This document shows, in pieces, positions 45,786 to 58,769 of a stretch of 64,000 nt of DNA. The position numbers were made by a program, and so were the translations under genes. Origin of the DNA: Membranipora membranacea (lineage: Eukaryota; Bryozoa; Gymnolaemata; Cheilostomatida; Membraniporidae); NCBI GenBank assembly GCA_914767715.1, contig OU612073.1, positions 122,001-186,000 on the forward strand. The letters run 5' to 3'. The notes below the pieces were generated by a model. That model was not told where the DNA came from and made no database searches. It worked only from the letters and a program-made list of their open reading frames with translations. Position 1 is the stretch's first letter. Each line of letters begins with the position of its first letter.

Positions 45786-46260
45786 GCAGGAGTGGGCAAC
45801 TCAAGTTAGTAACTTGTACTCAAGTTATACTCAAGTGAGTGTTTTTGTGAAATCCACTCTAGTTGCAAGTTTTTTCAAACGCCAAGTTCTACTACTACTC
45901 TACTTGCAATGTTGACTACTCCTCTACTCTCAAATATACCAGTATACTCTATACTCAATATACTATACTGCAACTACATTGAGTAGCCAGAAATTCCAAA
46001 ATATCTAAAACTAGGTGCTTTATACTGCAGTATAGTCATCTCAAAACAATGATTGATCACAAATATCTCATTTATGATATACATTTGTTGACACAAATGC
46101 CTGTCAATGCAACCTTTACCAGTAACTCTACTTGTGAAATCCAAAATTTTACTCCGATGTCACTCTACTCTATAATCACTTGAAAGTGCCTACTCCTACT
46201 CTACTTGTGGGTAAAGTCTGTTACTCTCTTTTACTTTAGAGTAGATACTTTGGAATGATG
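45786..46260. repeat. ACTC/AAGT-rich degenerate repeat
   Basis: A stretch dominated by ACTCAAGT, CTACTCTACTTG and related words, starting GTGGGCAACTCAAGTTAG and ending near CCAACTTTCAAGTAGG, which is roughly its inverse. It may be a decayed MITE. The plus-strand open frame at 45534-45779 next to it has no recognised domain. Confidence 0.4.
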
Positions 46261-47029
46261 CCAACTTTCAAGTAGGAAACAATGATCTTGTGACTTATAT
46301 CTGCCCCACCTGAGAAATGTTGAATGCGAATTGCATGGTTCATGTAATCATATGTTGTCCAAAAGCTAACCGTATATAATGTACATGTGAATCATAAGCT
46401 GAATATTAGTTGAACTGTCAACAAACCTCATTCAGACAGGACTGGCCATAAAGAAATGCAACTTGGCTTAGAGAATCTATGTGTAGGGAAAGTCTCAGTA
46501 CTCGCTGGATCTGCTCTATGACAACATTTTCTGTACCCAAATCACCTCGAACAAGGGCAGGCAAACCTAAAACAGATGAATTGTTTACATGACACCAAAG
46601 ACATAACATATCAACCTAGACAGGCCATTATAGGGAGCATTTGCATTGAAGCGCTGATGGGCGTAATGTCTTCCAGAGAAAGGATATATCCTCACTCTGT
46701 GATGTCTACATGATTATTATTTACAATGAGGATGCCTAAATTTTGCAAATAGTAACTGAGAACTACAATTACAGAATTGCATAACTCTGAGCAAATAAAA
46801 TAGGTGATGCTAATACGGCAGAATTTGTTTTCACAGGAATCAAATTCTGAATGTCTGGTATGAAGAATGACAACTCAGCAATATAGTGGCATGAACACAT
46901 CATGAAACGGAAAAAAATATTGGGAATTGTGCAAATGTTTTTAAACTATACTTTCGGAACATTACATTTAAACTATGTGGGTCGAAGTCTAACCACCCAG
47001 AGATGAGTTTTATTATTTTATCATTATAA

Positions 47030-49025
47030 TGTTTTTATTGAGGTTTTCATATGCATAAGTATGTCATAAACAAAGGAAAATAACAACTTTTTGACCTCAT
47101 AAACAAAACAAAAAAGAAAGAAAAATATTTATAGATATGGACAGAAATGATAATCAGTTAGGAGAAAATTTTTTACAGTATGTGATTGATTGATATATAT
47201 TATTACGCTTTACTAAATGAAATGAACTGATTTAAAAAGCTTGTTTTACCATATTTGGTCCTATATTTGGTTTAATTATTCTACGTCCCGACCGCAAAAC
47301 ACTATTGTGCATTTTGCAGGAATTGATTAGTTTAAGGATGAAAAATGAGGTGTTCTTGCCTAGAGTGGCATTATTGACAAATCTATCAAAAGTTGCCCTC
47401 CTCCTGTCACCCAGAGTGGAAAGATTCAAAATCTCACGACCAGTTGAGATAGAAAAAAATGAGTTGGTACCAAGAATTATCCTGATGGCTCTGTTTTGAC
47501 AAAGTTCTAACAAGTTAGAGTTGTAATCAGAAGTATTTAATAACAGAGAAGAACAATACTCCAAGATGGGACGAACATACGATTTATAAGCTTGAAGCAG
47601 ATGTGAAGGAATGACAAATTTTCGAACTTTAGAGAGACAGAATAAAACTCTGTTAGATTTGAATACCAGGAACTCAACATAGGTTTTCAATGACAGATGC
47701 TGGTCCAAGATCACGCCTAAGAGTTTAATTGAAGTTGCTGATTTGATTTGTACATTATTTGAAACAAGATTAGGTATTGTTTCAACCTTTCTGTTCGAAA
47801 ATACACAAAGCTGGGTTTTGTCTAAATTTAGATTAAAACCATTGACGCTTGTAACAAGAGATTCTGATTTTGATATTGCTTAATTTAGAGAATCGGATAT
47901 CTCAAAATTCAAAGTATCATCAGCAAAGGCAAATGAATTAGAAAATTTACCTAATAAATCATTTATGGCAATATTGAAAATCAATGGCCCCAAAATTGAA
48001 CCTTGAGGAACACCACTTTTAATATTTAGAACTCCAGATGTGGCATTGCCAACATTAAAACACTGAAATCTATTATTCAAATAGGACGATAGCATTGATT
48101 GAGCAGATTCTGCCATATCGAGATATTTTAATTTGGTGAGCAAAAGTTGATGATTTACTCGATCGAATGCCTTTCTAACGTCCAATGATAATGCTGAAAT
48201 ATAGCAAGTTGAAGAAGAATCAAGTTTTGATTTCCAGACATCTAGAAGACTGAGTAAAAGCTGCTCACAAGAATGGCTCTTACGGAACCCAAATTGTCTA
48301 ATATTCAGTAATTTATGACTTGTAAGGAATGTAGACAGTTGGTCATTCATAAATGTTTAAAAGATTTTAGACATAATTGGCAGTGAAGAAATTGGTCTGT
48401 AATTAGAGGGATTTGTATGGTCACCTTTCTTGAAGATAGGTGTAACCAATGCCATTTTTAAAGAACTAGGAAAACTTTTTGTGAGAAAGCTTTCATTGAT
48501 GAGAATTGTTATAGGTAAAGCAATAATGTTTGATAAGATTTGATATATAAAAGTTGGAATTTTTTCAACACCTCCTCTCTTTTTTGGCGACATTGAAAGA
48601 AGTTTGCGACGTACTTGTTCAGTTGAAATTTTAGTAAATTCAAACTTGGTTAGAGGAGTTTTATACGTCATATGTTGACATACATCCTTGACATCCAGTT
48701 TCTGTTGAGAGCAAATTGACGTGAAGAAGGTGTTAAATGTGTTAGCGATCTCTTTTTCATCTGTTACTAAAGTGTTATTGAACACCAAAGAATCAATTTC
48801 ACTTTTCTTGTCCGCTTTTCCCAAAAGAGTTCCACATGTTTGGCTTTTCTAATCTGATTTAGTGTATAGCTTTTAAGTTTTCTAAAGTCATCTAATGTTG
48901 AAGGTTGAATATTTTGGTTCTTGGGAGATTTGAAAATGGATTTGTATGTCTGATTTTTGAAACGTATCAATCGAAGCAGTGAGCTATTCATCCATGGATT
49001 TTTTGTGGTGACGTATTCTCCTAGT
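47030..49025 (-). pseudogene. 5'-truncated LINE (CR1/Jockey-like reverse transcriptase)
   Basis: Read on the minus strand, segments at 48991-48790, 48824-48357, 48350-47880 and then 47880-47232 form one reverse transcriptase. They carry VTPIFKKGD..NPSNYRPIS, SLDVRKAFDRVNHQLL, GVPQGSILGPLIF, FAFADDT and a C-terminal KSYVRPILEYCSSL region. A frame change near 48800 and in-frame TAA stops at about 48357 and 47880 disable it; the endonuclease part is missing. The 3' end has a CTCAATAAA-type tail. It lies in an intron of the integrase-like pseudogene, in the same orientation. Confidence 0.8.
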
Positions 49026-51749
49026 CATGATAGGTGCATGATTGTTCAATAGATTTGAGATGAGTGAATCAAATAAAACAATTTCAGATGATCTTCACAC
49101 TTAAGAATAGAATCTTCACATTCTGTGCTCATATTCATTCTTCACTTTTTGAGATTTTAGGTGAGATAATCATTTTTAATTACTTCATTTGGTTAAAAAT
49201 ATCGTCTTCACTTTGTTTACACTTAAGAACCCCTATCTTCAGTCTTCCGAGAAACAAGGTAGGCCAATGTGGGTAGTCTATACATAATAACAATGTAAAA
49301 CTTACCACCAAGCTGACTTGCTGCTTTGATAAAGTATGATCCAACCACTTTGGGGTCATTGTTTGTCGGTCCGACTTCCAACCACATAAGTTTCCTGGAA
49401 TATCTAAAATGTTGCAATGAAATAATTATGGATATTTATAAAAAATTCAATGTAAAAAATTCGGGCAAACAACAGATTATTCAGGGCTAGAGACATAGCA
49501 ATGTATGAAGTGAAGAATATATTCTGATTCTAAAATATTCTATTGTTAACCAAAACATATATATAGCTTCACACAACTGTAAGTTTCAATATCTATATTT
49601 TTGCAGCAATAAATATCATTAGTCTCCACAAGTGGATGTTACCAAAACAAAATCACTCAATAGTATGTCTATCTAAATTTTTTATTACGGTCCTAATGCC
49701 TCATGACTTGTGTGCTGCATGAAGTCTGCAGGTTGTTTCCTTGGGCCACAGACTAATGCCTGACAGAGGGTCTGCATTAAATGAATAGACGATAACGCTA
49801 ACGTTTTGTGTAAAGGTAAGCTCGCCATCACTCACCCATCAATATATCCATGAACGGCTTAACCATATTTTTTGAGCTTATCATTACCATCAATATGCCA
49901 GATATGTTTAGCACCAGGGGAACTGAAAAAAATATTCAGATCTGAAAAATTCAACTGACAACAAATCAAGATAGTGGTTTATCAAACAAACAAACAAACA
50001 ATTTATACTTAAATAAGTGAGTTGCAGATGCTGAAAAATTAGATCCTCACTATGAAATCATGCAGTGAATCTTGTCACCAATTTGGTTATGTTAACTTAC
50101 AAGCCGCCGCATCCTATCTTGTGGAAGACATTTTTTTTACTTTCAAGCCACGGCTTCAAGGCTCACGTTTTAAGCTATCCTCACGGTATAGCAGGTGGCT
50201 TCTCGCAGAGCACTTACAGGATGCCTAAGTAAACTTAGGTTAGTAAAGATGTCTAACCTGATAGGAACACATACAGACAGCTTTAACATAACCAAGGAGG
50301 AAGTTAAATGTCCATAAGAACTTCAACATAGTAAGTAAGAGTTATGTTTAGCAACTGTTACTGTACCTGTAGACACGTCTTTTGAAGGATGTAAGTGATC
50401 TCTGTCAAACTGTTCCGGATTTATCGCCCTGACCATTTCCATCACAACATTTCTGAATAACATAAAAGGGTGTAATGAAAAACATATAAGAAATGATCAA
50501 GAGATGGACACAGCCACACAGACAAGGTACTGGATTTACTAGTGTATCGAGCGGATGAATATGATTCAAGTTACTTCAAGCATCTTGCAGGCAAATAAAA
50601 AATATTATTATATTTGGAGTTCTCATTCCAGCTAAGTAAATGGTGATTTTTTAATCGATTTCATACAGCAGAATACTGAATGATGCTATGAAGAAAATGG
50701 AACATTTGGCCACTAAGCAGACTATACCAGCAGGTGTTGTCTTCCCTTAGCGTAAAATGAGCCTGGTCAATGGAGGGCATCACTATAGCAAAATCATCTA
50801 ACCGCTTAAAATAATTTGTTTAAACTCCGCAACACAATTACTGATATTGCAATGACACTAAAGTAGGTGTTTCACTTAAAGAAAACAATGATAAAAGCAG
50901 TAAACTATGTCTTACCTGGATACATTTATGTTGTACTGTTGTTTCAGTTTCCTCCACACAATACGATATCCAGCGGTTTCCGGTAGAGTTGGTAAAAGCT
51001 CCGATTTAAAAATGACAGAATTTGCCAGTAACATGCTACCAGAAAAACACTCTTTAGAGTTACAATACATGTAGTTATAACTAACAACACATTATTATTC
51101 ATATCACTGTTGAGATGACACACTCAGGTCAGAATGTAATTACATCAATACTGTATCACAAGAATTTACATGTATGGGTGATGGGGGCTGTTTGGAAAAA
51201 CAGGGGGCAAATTGGAATGGGCAATTTTTTCATCCTAATCATCTCTTTCAAAAGCTCAAATTTTACTCTATGATAGGCTATTACATTTAATCCAGGCCAA
51301 ATTCTGGTTTCAACAAGCAAAGGAAAAATTTTAGTGGCCAAAATAATGTTTTTGTTCATCAAAGTAAATTTGTGTGACCATTTGAAAGTCATCGAAGGAG
51401 CTGTTTAATACAAACTTTGAAAGGTTAATGTGGTAGTTTTTATCTAAAGCATTTTTGTATTTTATTCGTCGTCCATGGGGCACATTGGAATATATGATTT
51501 GGGAAACATTGAAAAATTTTTTTCCAATGGATCATGAAATTATGATGAGTAAACTTTTAAAAAAAACAATGAGACATCAATAATTAACGGTAAATTTCAT
51601 TGTGTGGGGCAACCACATGAGTTTTAACAGTTTTTACTGAAAAACTTAGAAAACGATGTCAACACGATTTCAATGGCTAATGTACAGTTCCATTGTGCCC
51701 CACACCTTAAACTTGACTTGGGAAAATGACCGGTGTGGCTTTTTCTATC

Positions 51750-54700
51750 AAATCGTCGTCGTCTGGTTCGCCTGTAGAGCGTGCAGGTGCACAAAGACGT
51801 TAATTTCTGGTCACTCTCTTTTAACTACACTCCTCAACTCAAACCGATTTTGGGCTATTTGGTATGCTTTATCTAGGTCTAGTTCTTTTTCTGTTAGGTT
51901 TTTGGAGATTGTGCTTAGCCAGGTTGTCCGCTGTCCACCTCGTGGCTTCTTAGAGGGCTGTTGGAATAGCTCTAGTGCTCTGCGGGCAGGTGTAGTTTCG
52001 TCCAGGCGGAGAAGGTGACCTAGCCAGCGTAGTCTTCGTTGTTCGATGGTTTGGCTCCAAGGCTCTTCCTTGGTTCGCTGGTAGACCCTTTCTGATGTTA
52101 TTATGTCTGGGTATATTACATTCAGTACCTTGCGTAGTAGTCTTCTGTGGTAGCTGTCGATGGCTTCTGCTGTGGTGTCTGTCATCGACCATATCTCCGA
52201 GTTGTATAGGAAGATAGGGGCTATCAGGCTGTTGAAGATTTTCATCTTGGTGTTTTCATGCATTCTGCTATCTGTCCATATGTTGCTCAGCTTTGCAAGT
52301 TGGATGCTTGCATTCAGCTTCCGTCTTGCTATGTCTTTCTGAGTGTCCAGTAGTGACCCGAGATATTTGCACTTGGTCCACTCATCTGGACATCCTCTGC
52401 TTACTGAGTATTCTTCTGTTTTCTGTTGGTTTATGATGAGGTTGCGGCTTTTCAGTAGATCTGGTATCGTCTCTTTAATTCGGTTGATTTGGTCCATGCT
52501 CGTTCCAACCCAGCAAATGTCGTCTGCATATTGGAGTTGTATGATGTTTCCAAACTTTCCATCGTGAGCGTGATACATATGATCTTGAAGTTGAGGTGGT
52601 GGTATTAGTCTGTCTGGTCTGTCTGCTGCAGGTTTGCTGTATGCGTGGTCTGATGTATTCTGTGGTTGCAGTGCTTTAGCTAGGTATAGCGTAAAGAGGA
52701 TCGGACTAAGGCAGTCGCCTTGTGGTGCTCCTATATTGGTGAGGAATGGAGTTCCGATTTTGTTATTTATTTTCACTGAGAGTTGAACGTCCATCAGTAG
52801 TGTTTTAGTGAGATGAAGTTCATCTGCTGACATTATTTTCTGTAGATCTTCTAGTAGAATGTCCCTACGCATTGTATCAAAAGCTTTCGACATGTCCATC
52901 ATTAATATGTGGGTGTCGTATGCTACTGAGGTCACTGCCTTTTCTGCCATCATCTTCAGGGTAAAGACTTTGCTCAGTTGTGTTTCTCCCGGGGCGATAT
53001 GCTGCCTGGCTGAGTGGTGTATGGTGGTCTATCTTTGTCCCTATTCTTCGGATGAGGCATATTGATGTGATCTTGCGTAGTATTGAGAGTAGTACGATTG
53101 GTCGTAGGTTTTCAGGGGGTCCCTGCTTCTTTCCTGGCTTTTGGAGTGGGATCAACAGGCCATGTTTCAGTTCTCTCGGGTAGATGCCTGTGGCTGCAGT
53201 TTGGTTTATTATTTCTGCTATGATGTCGTATGTGAGCGTGGGACCACTCATCAGCTGCTCCCCGGTTATCATGTCCAGTCCAGGGCTTTTACCGTTCTTT
53301 AGTGATCTGATGGCATTTTGGACTTCTTCAGATGATATAGGAGGAGTCATTGGTGCTGGGGGTATGTTGATGGGAGTCCCCGCATCTGAGGTGGTGAAAG
53401 CTTTCTTGAAGTGTTCGGCAACTTTTAGAATTTGAGTGGTGGTGTCTGCTGTTTGTCCTCCGTCACAGTCGATCAGTAATGGCTTCTTTGGTGCTTGTCT
53501 TTGGAGGGCTCTCACTGCTGCGAACATCCGGGTGGAGTCGTATTTCTGTGCCTTTTTATATATTTGCTACCTGGTCCAGTACCTCTTGGTGTTTTTGCTT
53601 TGTCAGGATGGTGTGTATATCATTGATGACGTGGTTTCGGTTTTGTTTCATTGCTTTCTTTCTGTTTTGGTCTGTTTCAGCGTTAATGTCACAGCCAAGC
53701 TTCTTCTGTTTCTCTGATAGAAGTTTTACTGCTGTTGGTGCGCGTTCTTTTCCATGTTGCTTTGTGAACATCTCTTCTGCTACTGATTGATTTGCTTTCA
53801 GGATGGTGTTCCATTTGTCCTGTGCAGTGAGTGCTTTGTTTTCGTTGGTATCCATCTGGTCCATGAGCCTCATCTCTACTGCGAAGGCATACTTCTTTTT
53901 CAGTATGGGGTCTCGTAGCATTCTGAGGTCCAGTCTCTTCAGTTTGGCATATTTCAGTCTTTTGATGGTCAGTTTCAGCTTTGCTCTTACCAGTCGATGA
54001 TCAGATTGTTTTTTCATTCCGCTGTGTGATCTGCTTTCCGTGAGTAGGTATTTATGCCATGTTCTTATAATGATGTAGTCAATCTGATTTCTGTATGGTT
54101 GGCGACGTGGTGTTCCGTCTTTGTGCTTACTGTTTGGTCTGAAGGGGGCTTCCCATGTTGTGATGTGGCTGAGTTTGTGTTTGAAGGTGGTATTTGTCAG
54201 ATAGAGTTCATTTCTTGAGCAGAGCTCAAGCAGTTCTCTACCATTTTCATTTATCTCACCTTTGCCGAAGGGGCCCATGTTTTGTTGGTATATCTGGTGC
54301 CCACTACCGGTCTTGGCATTGAAATCCCCGGTGATCATGAGGACATCTCTTCTGTTTACTGATCTGCAGAGTGATTCTAGTTTGTCGTAGAAATTTGCTC
54401 TGATTTCTGGATATTTCGTACTCACAGGGAGGGTTGGGGCATAGGCGTTGATGATCACCATGTTTGTGTTCAACTCCTTACGGAGTGGGATCTTAAGCAT
54501 GCATAGTCTGTCATCAATAGGTATGAAGACAGCCTCTATGCCTTGTTTTAAGATGAAACCCACTTCTGTCAGGTGTTTCCCGGTGGTGCCAGAGGTGTGC
54601 ATGGTGAAAGATGCTTTCCTGTCTGACGTGTATATTGTGTTGACATCTGTTGTTTGGATGTGTGTCTCCTGTGTTGCCATGACTTGTAGGTTGTATTTCG

Positions 54701-54840
54701 ACATGTCATCAGCTAGGTGTATCTGATTTCCATCTTTGATGCATCCTCTACAGTTGAAGGAGCCTATGTGTGCTGTTTGGTTGAGCATTGTAGATGGTGG
54801 TGTTATTGAGCATTGGTTTGAGCAGGTTTGATAAAAGGAG
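51750..54840 (-). pseudogene. Near full-length LINE: AP endonuclease plus reverse transcriptase
   Basis: Minus strand. The endonuclease part at 54788-53556 shows IGSFNCRG, ATQETH, ITGDFNAKTG, NQIDYII and SDHRLV. The linker and N-terminal RT part at 53527-52877 has GKSPGLDMITGEQL. RT at 52953-51811 has MDMSKAFDTMRRD, GAPQGDCLSPILF, QYADDICW and the tail RRLRWLGHLLRLDE. One extra base near 53550 and one near 52965 break the frame; otherwise the protein of nearly 1,000 residues reads through. The 3' end is short with an ACGACGACG run, which suggests an RTE-like group, but the clade is not certain. No ORF1 seen. Likely a recent insertion. Confidence 0.8.
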
Positions 54841-55960
54841 CGGAGACTCAGAGGGTGTAGAAACTAAGATTTGGTTAAAATTTTCTTTCTCTTTCAGAAA
54901 AAGAACTTCAGGGTACCGCCACTGAAACCGGATTATTTCTATCAAATGTGAGCATTTTATTTTGCTACATAAAGTGAGCAATAATGTTGCATTATATTAT
55001 CCAGCTATATAAAGTGGGAAACATGTTGCATTATATTATCAATATAGATGTGAACAAATTTGATTTATCGCTATGCCTCAAAATGTGTTTTTTGTTCCCC
55101 TGTATCCCCGTCTCCCATACATACATGCCAAATTCAATGACATGATCCTAATGACAAGAGTAACCACTAACCTGAACAATGGCAAAAATCTCTCCAAGTT
55201 CATGATCTGTACGCAACTTGCGTCTGTAGATACCCAACGCACGCGATTTGGATCCAATATACCTTGAACTGTAACAAAAAAGGTTTTTTAAATACGACCA
55301 ATCCAAGATATGAATAGGCAACGCTCAATTAATTCCCGTGATCTATGAGTTACAAGTGCAGCCATGTGCATTGAGACTCTTCCATAAATATAAATTGTGA
55401 TGTTGAAAATTTTGATACAAGTAATGACAGGGATAAAGTTAAAATTAAGTAGCCAGTAGAACCAAGTCGGATTGCATTAAGCACATTGAATAAGCAACTG
55501 TTCTCCCGGACAAATGTTAAAGGAGCTAGAAAAGTAATAAACAAATCACCAACATGCATGTGAACAGGTAGAGAAAGGAAAATACATGCACAGAGGATAA
55601 ACTCCGGCGCAGGAACTTTGCCGACCTGCCGACTGCCGACAGGCCTGTTCTCAGATATTTCAGTCTTAGCATTTGATTTCCAACCTAGTAAATGCAAAAT
55701 GCAAGTGCTTATGCTAACAGTATGCAAGTGTATATACTAACAGTACCCCCAGCACATGTTGGTAACCCATTTAGGTCAGTGAACTGACTGAACTTACCAT
55801 GTTTCCTTGCTTTTTCCTCTCCCTTGTGAAAACTTTTCTTTATGCATGGGGGCCGCCATTTTGAATTATAATTTATGTATAATATTTTGGAGTGGCAGAC
55901 TCACTGACAAAAAGAGGACAACTGCTGCATTAAACTAAGCTTCATGCAAATATGAATTTC

Positions 55961-56470
55961 ATTTATTTATTTATTTATTGAGGTTTTCTAAAAGTTTATT
56001 ATTAAATTAAAAATAACTTGTTGACCTCATTCACATTAACATTGATACTAAAAAATGACTTGAATAAAGTGGTATGGTGTTACATACTATATAGTGAGTA
56101 GGATAATGAAAGCATGGTATCATAAATTGCATGAATAAGATGAAAAAAAAAAGAAGAAACAGAGAGTGGCAAGTTAGTGAGTTAAATCTTTATTGCTTAA
56201 AGAACCAGAAAAGAAGGAAAAATAAAGTGCCTATATTTGCAGGCATGCTGTTGAGCTTAGAACATTTTGGTTCACATGGAAAAAACACAAGGGATATTTA
56301 TACTTCTGAACATCCAGCTGCGCTACCCCACACATTCCCAGACGATGCTTATAAAAATAATTTAATGAGGTTTTGGAAGGCACGCAACAAAAATGAGTAT
56401 TACAGAGTGTATGGATTGCAATCCATGATTTTCTTTACAATGATCTGGTTATTAATATTATTTTAAATTA
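55961..56470 (-). repeat. LINE 3' tail fragment, (AAAT)n
   Basis: ATTTATTTATTTATTTATTG then AGGTTTTCTAAAAGTTTAT matches 14664 and resembles the 3' end at 47030. The following bases up to about 56470, including a 111-residue plus-strand frame (56131-56466), show no known domain. Confidence 0.5.
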
Positions 56471-56762
56471 TGAGTTTAAGATTTAACATATATCGCTATT
56501 CGCTATTGGAGGTTTTTACCTGGCAAACAAAAATACAAGTTAATAACATTAGGTAGGATTAAATGATAATGATTCATGAGGCTTGGTTGATTTAGTTACA
56601 AATGTATCAAAAATATTTAAAAAGGCTGATTTGCCTAGGTTTGATCTAAATGAGGGTTTAATTACAATGACAATGGTAACAACTGTGTACTGATACTTAT
56701 CACAAAGTACACATCAGTGCCTACTTAGGGTTCCAAGCAATACTATGCAAACAGTTTAGACC

Positions 56763-56801
56763 CATAGACCTAAAAATAGGTTTACTATTTTTAGGTCTAT
56801 G
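56763..56801. repeat. Perfect hairpin, 17-bp arms
   Basis: CATAGACCTAAAAATAG, five loop bases, CTATTTTTAGGTCTATG. It lies 50 bp before the (AT)n run. Confidence 0.9.
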
Positions 56802-56848
56802 TTTAGACCTCTTTCCTCCCTAGTACTTGCAGGGGTCGCACCCCATAG

Positions 56849-56905
<57 letters not shown>
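56849..56905. repeat. (AT)n microsatellite
   Basis: About 28 AT units without interruption. Confidence 0.95.
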
Positions 56906-56908
<3 letters not shown>

Positions 56909-58261
56909 GATTAGGACCAATAAATCTTCCCAAAGGTCCCACAGGTTAATAAAATTGGCAAACATTTTTTTCATGTCAATGAGCCTTTCTTCAGCAGCGA
57001 GTAATATAAGGCAATGGACCCCAGTAAAACTGATAACAGCATGAAACAGAACCGCTTACCATGGCTTGATCTAAACGAAATCGAAATGTGTGATAGACAT
57101 TTGACAATAGATTCAACAACAATATTGTCACAGTTGTAGCTGAGTAGACTAGACCTCTTTTTAAGTTTTTATAACTTGTCAGAAGTGCCTAACTCATATC
57201 TTCATGCAATGTGCCAAATTTGCTGACACAGTGGTATGTAGAGTTGGGTATTGATAATTAATCCAGCAGAGGCTCTACACTGCTTAACGATAGTGAACCT
57301 GTCTTAACTGGCTACCGTCTACCGATAAACTATTATGATACATTTCGGAAATATACAAACAATTTATTAAATCTCTGAATCCAGAGAGCTTCATTCATGC
57401 TTGAACTAAACTCAAAACACTTTTAAATCCCAGGCAGCATAAAAGGAATAAGAGAAATGCACTGGATAAAAATTCCAACATTTGTATTTTATTGAATAAC
57501 AATAAAAAGGCAATGTTTCTTTCAAAAAGCATGAGGGTTGTCTTTTCAAAATGAGAATGAGAGCGCAATTCCCAAAACATTTCAAAGAAAGATGGCGGCC
57601 CCCATGCAAAAAGAAAATTTTTCACAAGGGAGAGGAAGAAGGGGGGAAGAAGCAAGGAAACATGGTAAGTTCAGTCAGTTCACTGCCCTAAATGGGTTAC
57701 CAACATGTGCTGGGGGTACTGTTAGTATATGCACTTCCATACTGTTAGCATATGCACTTGCATTTAGGTTGGAAATCAAATGCTAAGACTGAAATATCTG
57801 AGAACAGGCCTGTCGGCAGTCGGCAAGTCGGCAAAGTTCCGGCGCCACTAGTTAGAGCAAGGAGTAACAGTCCCCTGTTACTCATTGGTTAGAAGGAGAA
57901 AGCAATGTATGTCTGCAGACAGTTATTTCTTGTGTGTTTCTTTCATGACTGGCTCACCAAAAAGGCTGCCACACAAGACAAATAAATGAGTTTGTCAATC
58001 AATGTTAAATGATCTTGATATTAGTGGAGAAAAGCATAAATTAAATAAGCCAGCAAAATGTCAGTAAATATTCTATGCAAGTTAAGTGTGTTAGCACTGG
58101 AAGGAACGTTTTTATTTGGTGTAGTGGCTCTAAAAACAAACAGTAGGCATGCATGAGCCAAGAAAGAAGCAGCAGGTCGGGAATCCAATATGGCCACCAC
58201 GCATGCGTGATGTGACAACAGACCCAAAAATATTTCTGGAAATCTTTAATCTCTTAATGCG

Positions 58262-58400
58262 CAGTAGTGAGTTAGCGTGTTAGCGAGTTAGCTAGTTAGC
58301 AAGTTAGCATGTTAATTAATGCACATTAGCAGGTTAGCATGTTAACTAATGCCCATTAGCGAGTTAGCGAGTTAGCATATTAATTAATGCGCATTAATCA
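58262..58400. repeat. Minisatellite of GTTAGCGA / TTAATGC words
   Basis: Short GAGTTAGCxxGTTAGC units alternate with GTTAATTAATGCGCATTAGC units of about 45 bp, three times. The spacer on either side (57850-58770) contains no gene that can be supported. Confidence 0.8.
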
Positions 58401-58769
58401 AGGTGCTATGGGCCGCCATAGCCATAAGGTACCAATATCCTACATAAATGTTGTAACTGTGATCTTAATTTTCTGTACCTGTTTTGATTGCCAGTGATTA
58501 CTGCAATGAGAAACCCAATCAAGCTGATTGGAAATCTGTTATTATTTTTTCTGACATATAGTAAATTGTCATAGAATCAACGCTCGGATCACATTTAAAC
58601 AGGACAGCATGATGTGAGGATACTTTTGACAGGTAAATATATTGCTAACGGGTAAAAGAAGGGAACTGGCAGACCCTGTAGTCATCTCAGTACCATTAGT
58701 GTCAATATTGGTGATTGAAAACCGTCTATAGCCAAGATCAGCAAAGATGGTTGTTATTTTTTGTTTGTT

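Larger units (their letters stand above)
42936..51034 (-). pseudogene. Decayed gene with integrase-like core domain
   Basis: Exons in order: 51034-50916 (MLLANSV ... YRIVWRKLKQQYNINVS), 50452-50367, 49922-49836 (HIWHIDGNDKLKKYG, then TAA at 49861-49859, then AVHGYIDG), 49403-49306 (YSRKLMWLEVGPTNNDPKVV), 46566-46427 (ALVRGDLGTENVVIEQIQR ... FLYGQ), about 45500-45439 (WNCHHYIRRSGRNMQGGRPE), 44005-43950 and 43156-42936 (stop TAA). The DG, RGDLGTEN and FLYG blocks match the integrase-core family (rve-like fold) found in sponges, cnidarians and fishes, sometimes as single-copy host genes. Against function: the in-frame stop in the most conserved block, a phase clash between exons 2 and 3, no recognisable exon for the catalytic Glu region (QRIEAWW in the family), and a LINE in intron 4. 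Confidence 0.65.
55600..57850. mobile_element. Element with inverted arms of about 260 bp, each with outward ATG and splice donor
   Basis: The arm 55600-55866 returns inverted at 57585-57848. Outer ends are GGCGCAGGAACTTTGCCGAC and the inverse of GTCGGCAAAGTTCCGGCGCC. In both arms, reading outward, there is ATGGCGGCCCCCATGCA followed 60-70 bases later by CATG|GTAAGTTC. The right arm has AAGATGGCGGCC, a YY1-type motif around the start codon. Between the arms lie a LINE-tail fragment, a hairpin and an (AT)n run; no transposase is seen. No target duplication was identified. It may be a TIR transposon or an inverted duplication of a promoter plus first exon. Confidence 0.7.

Noticed and set aside
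51656-54726. Many plus-strand open frames of 60-120 codons
   Set aside because: They lie opposite the LINE coding sequence, which has all reverse-transcriptase and endonuclease motifs on the minus strand.
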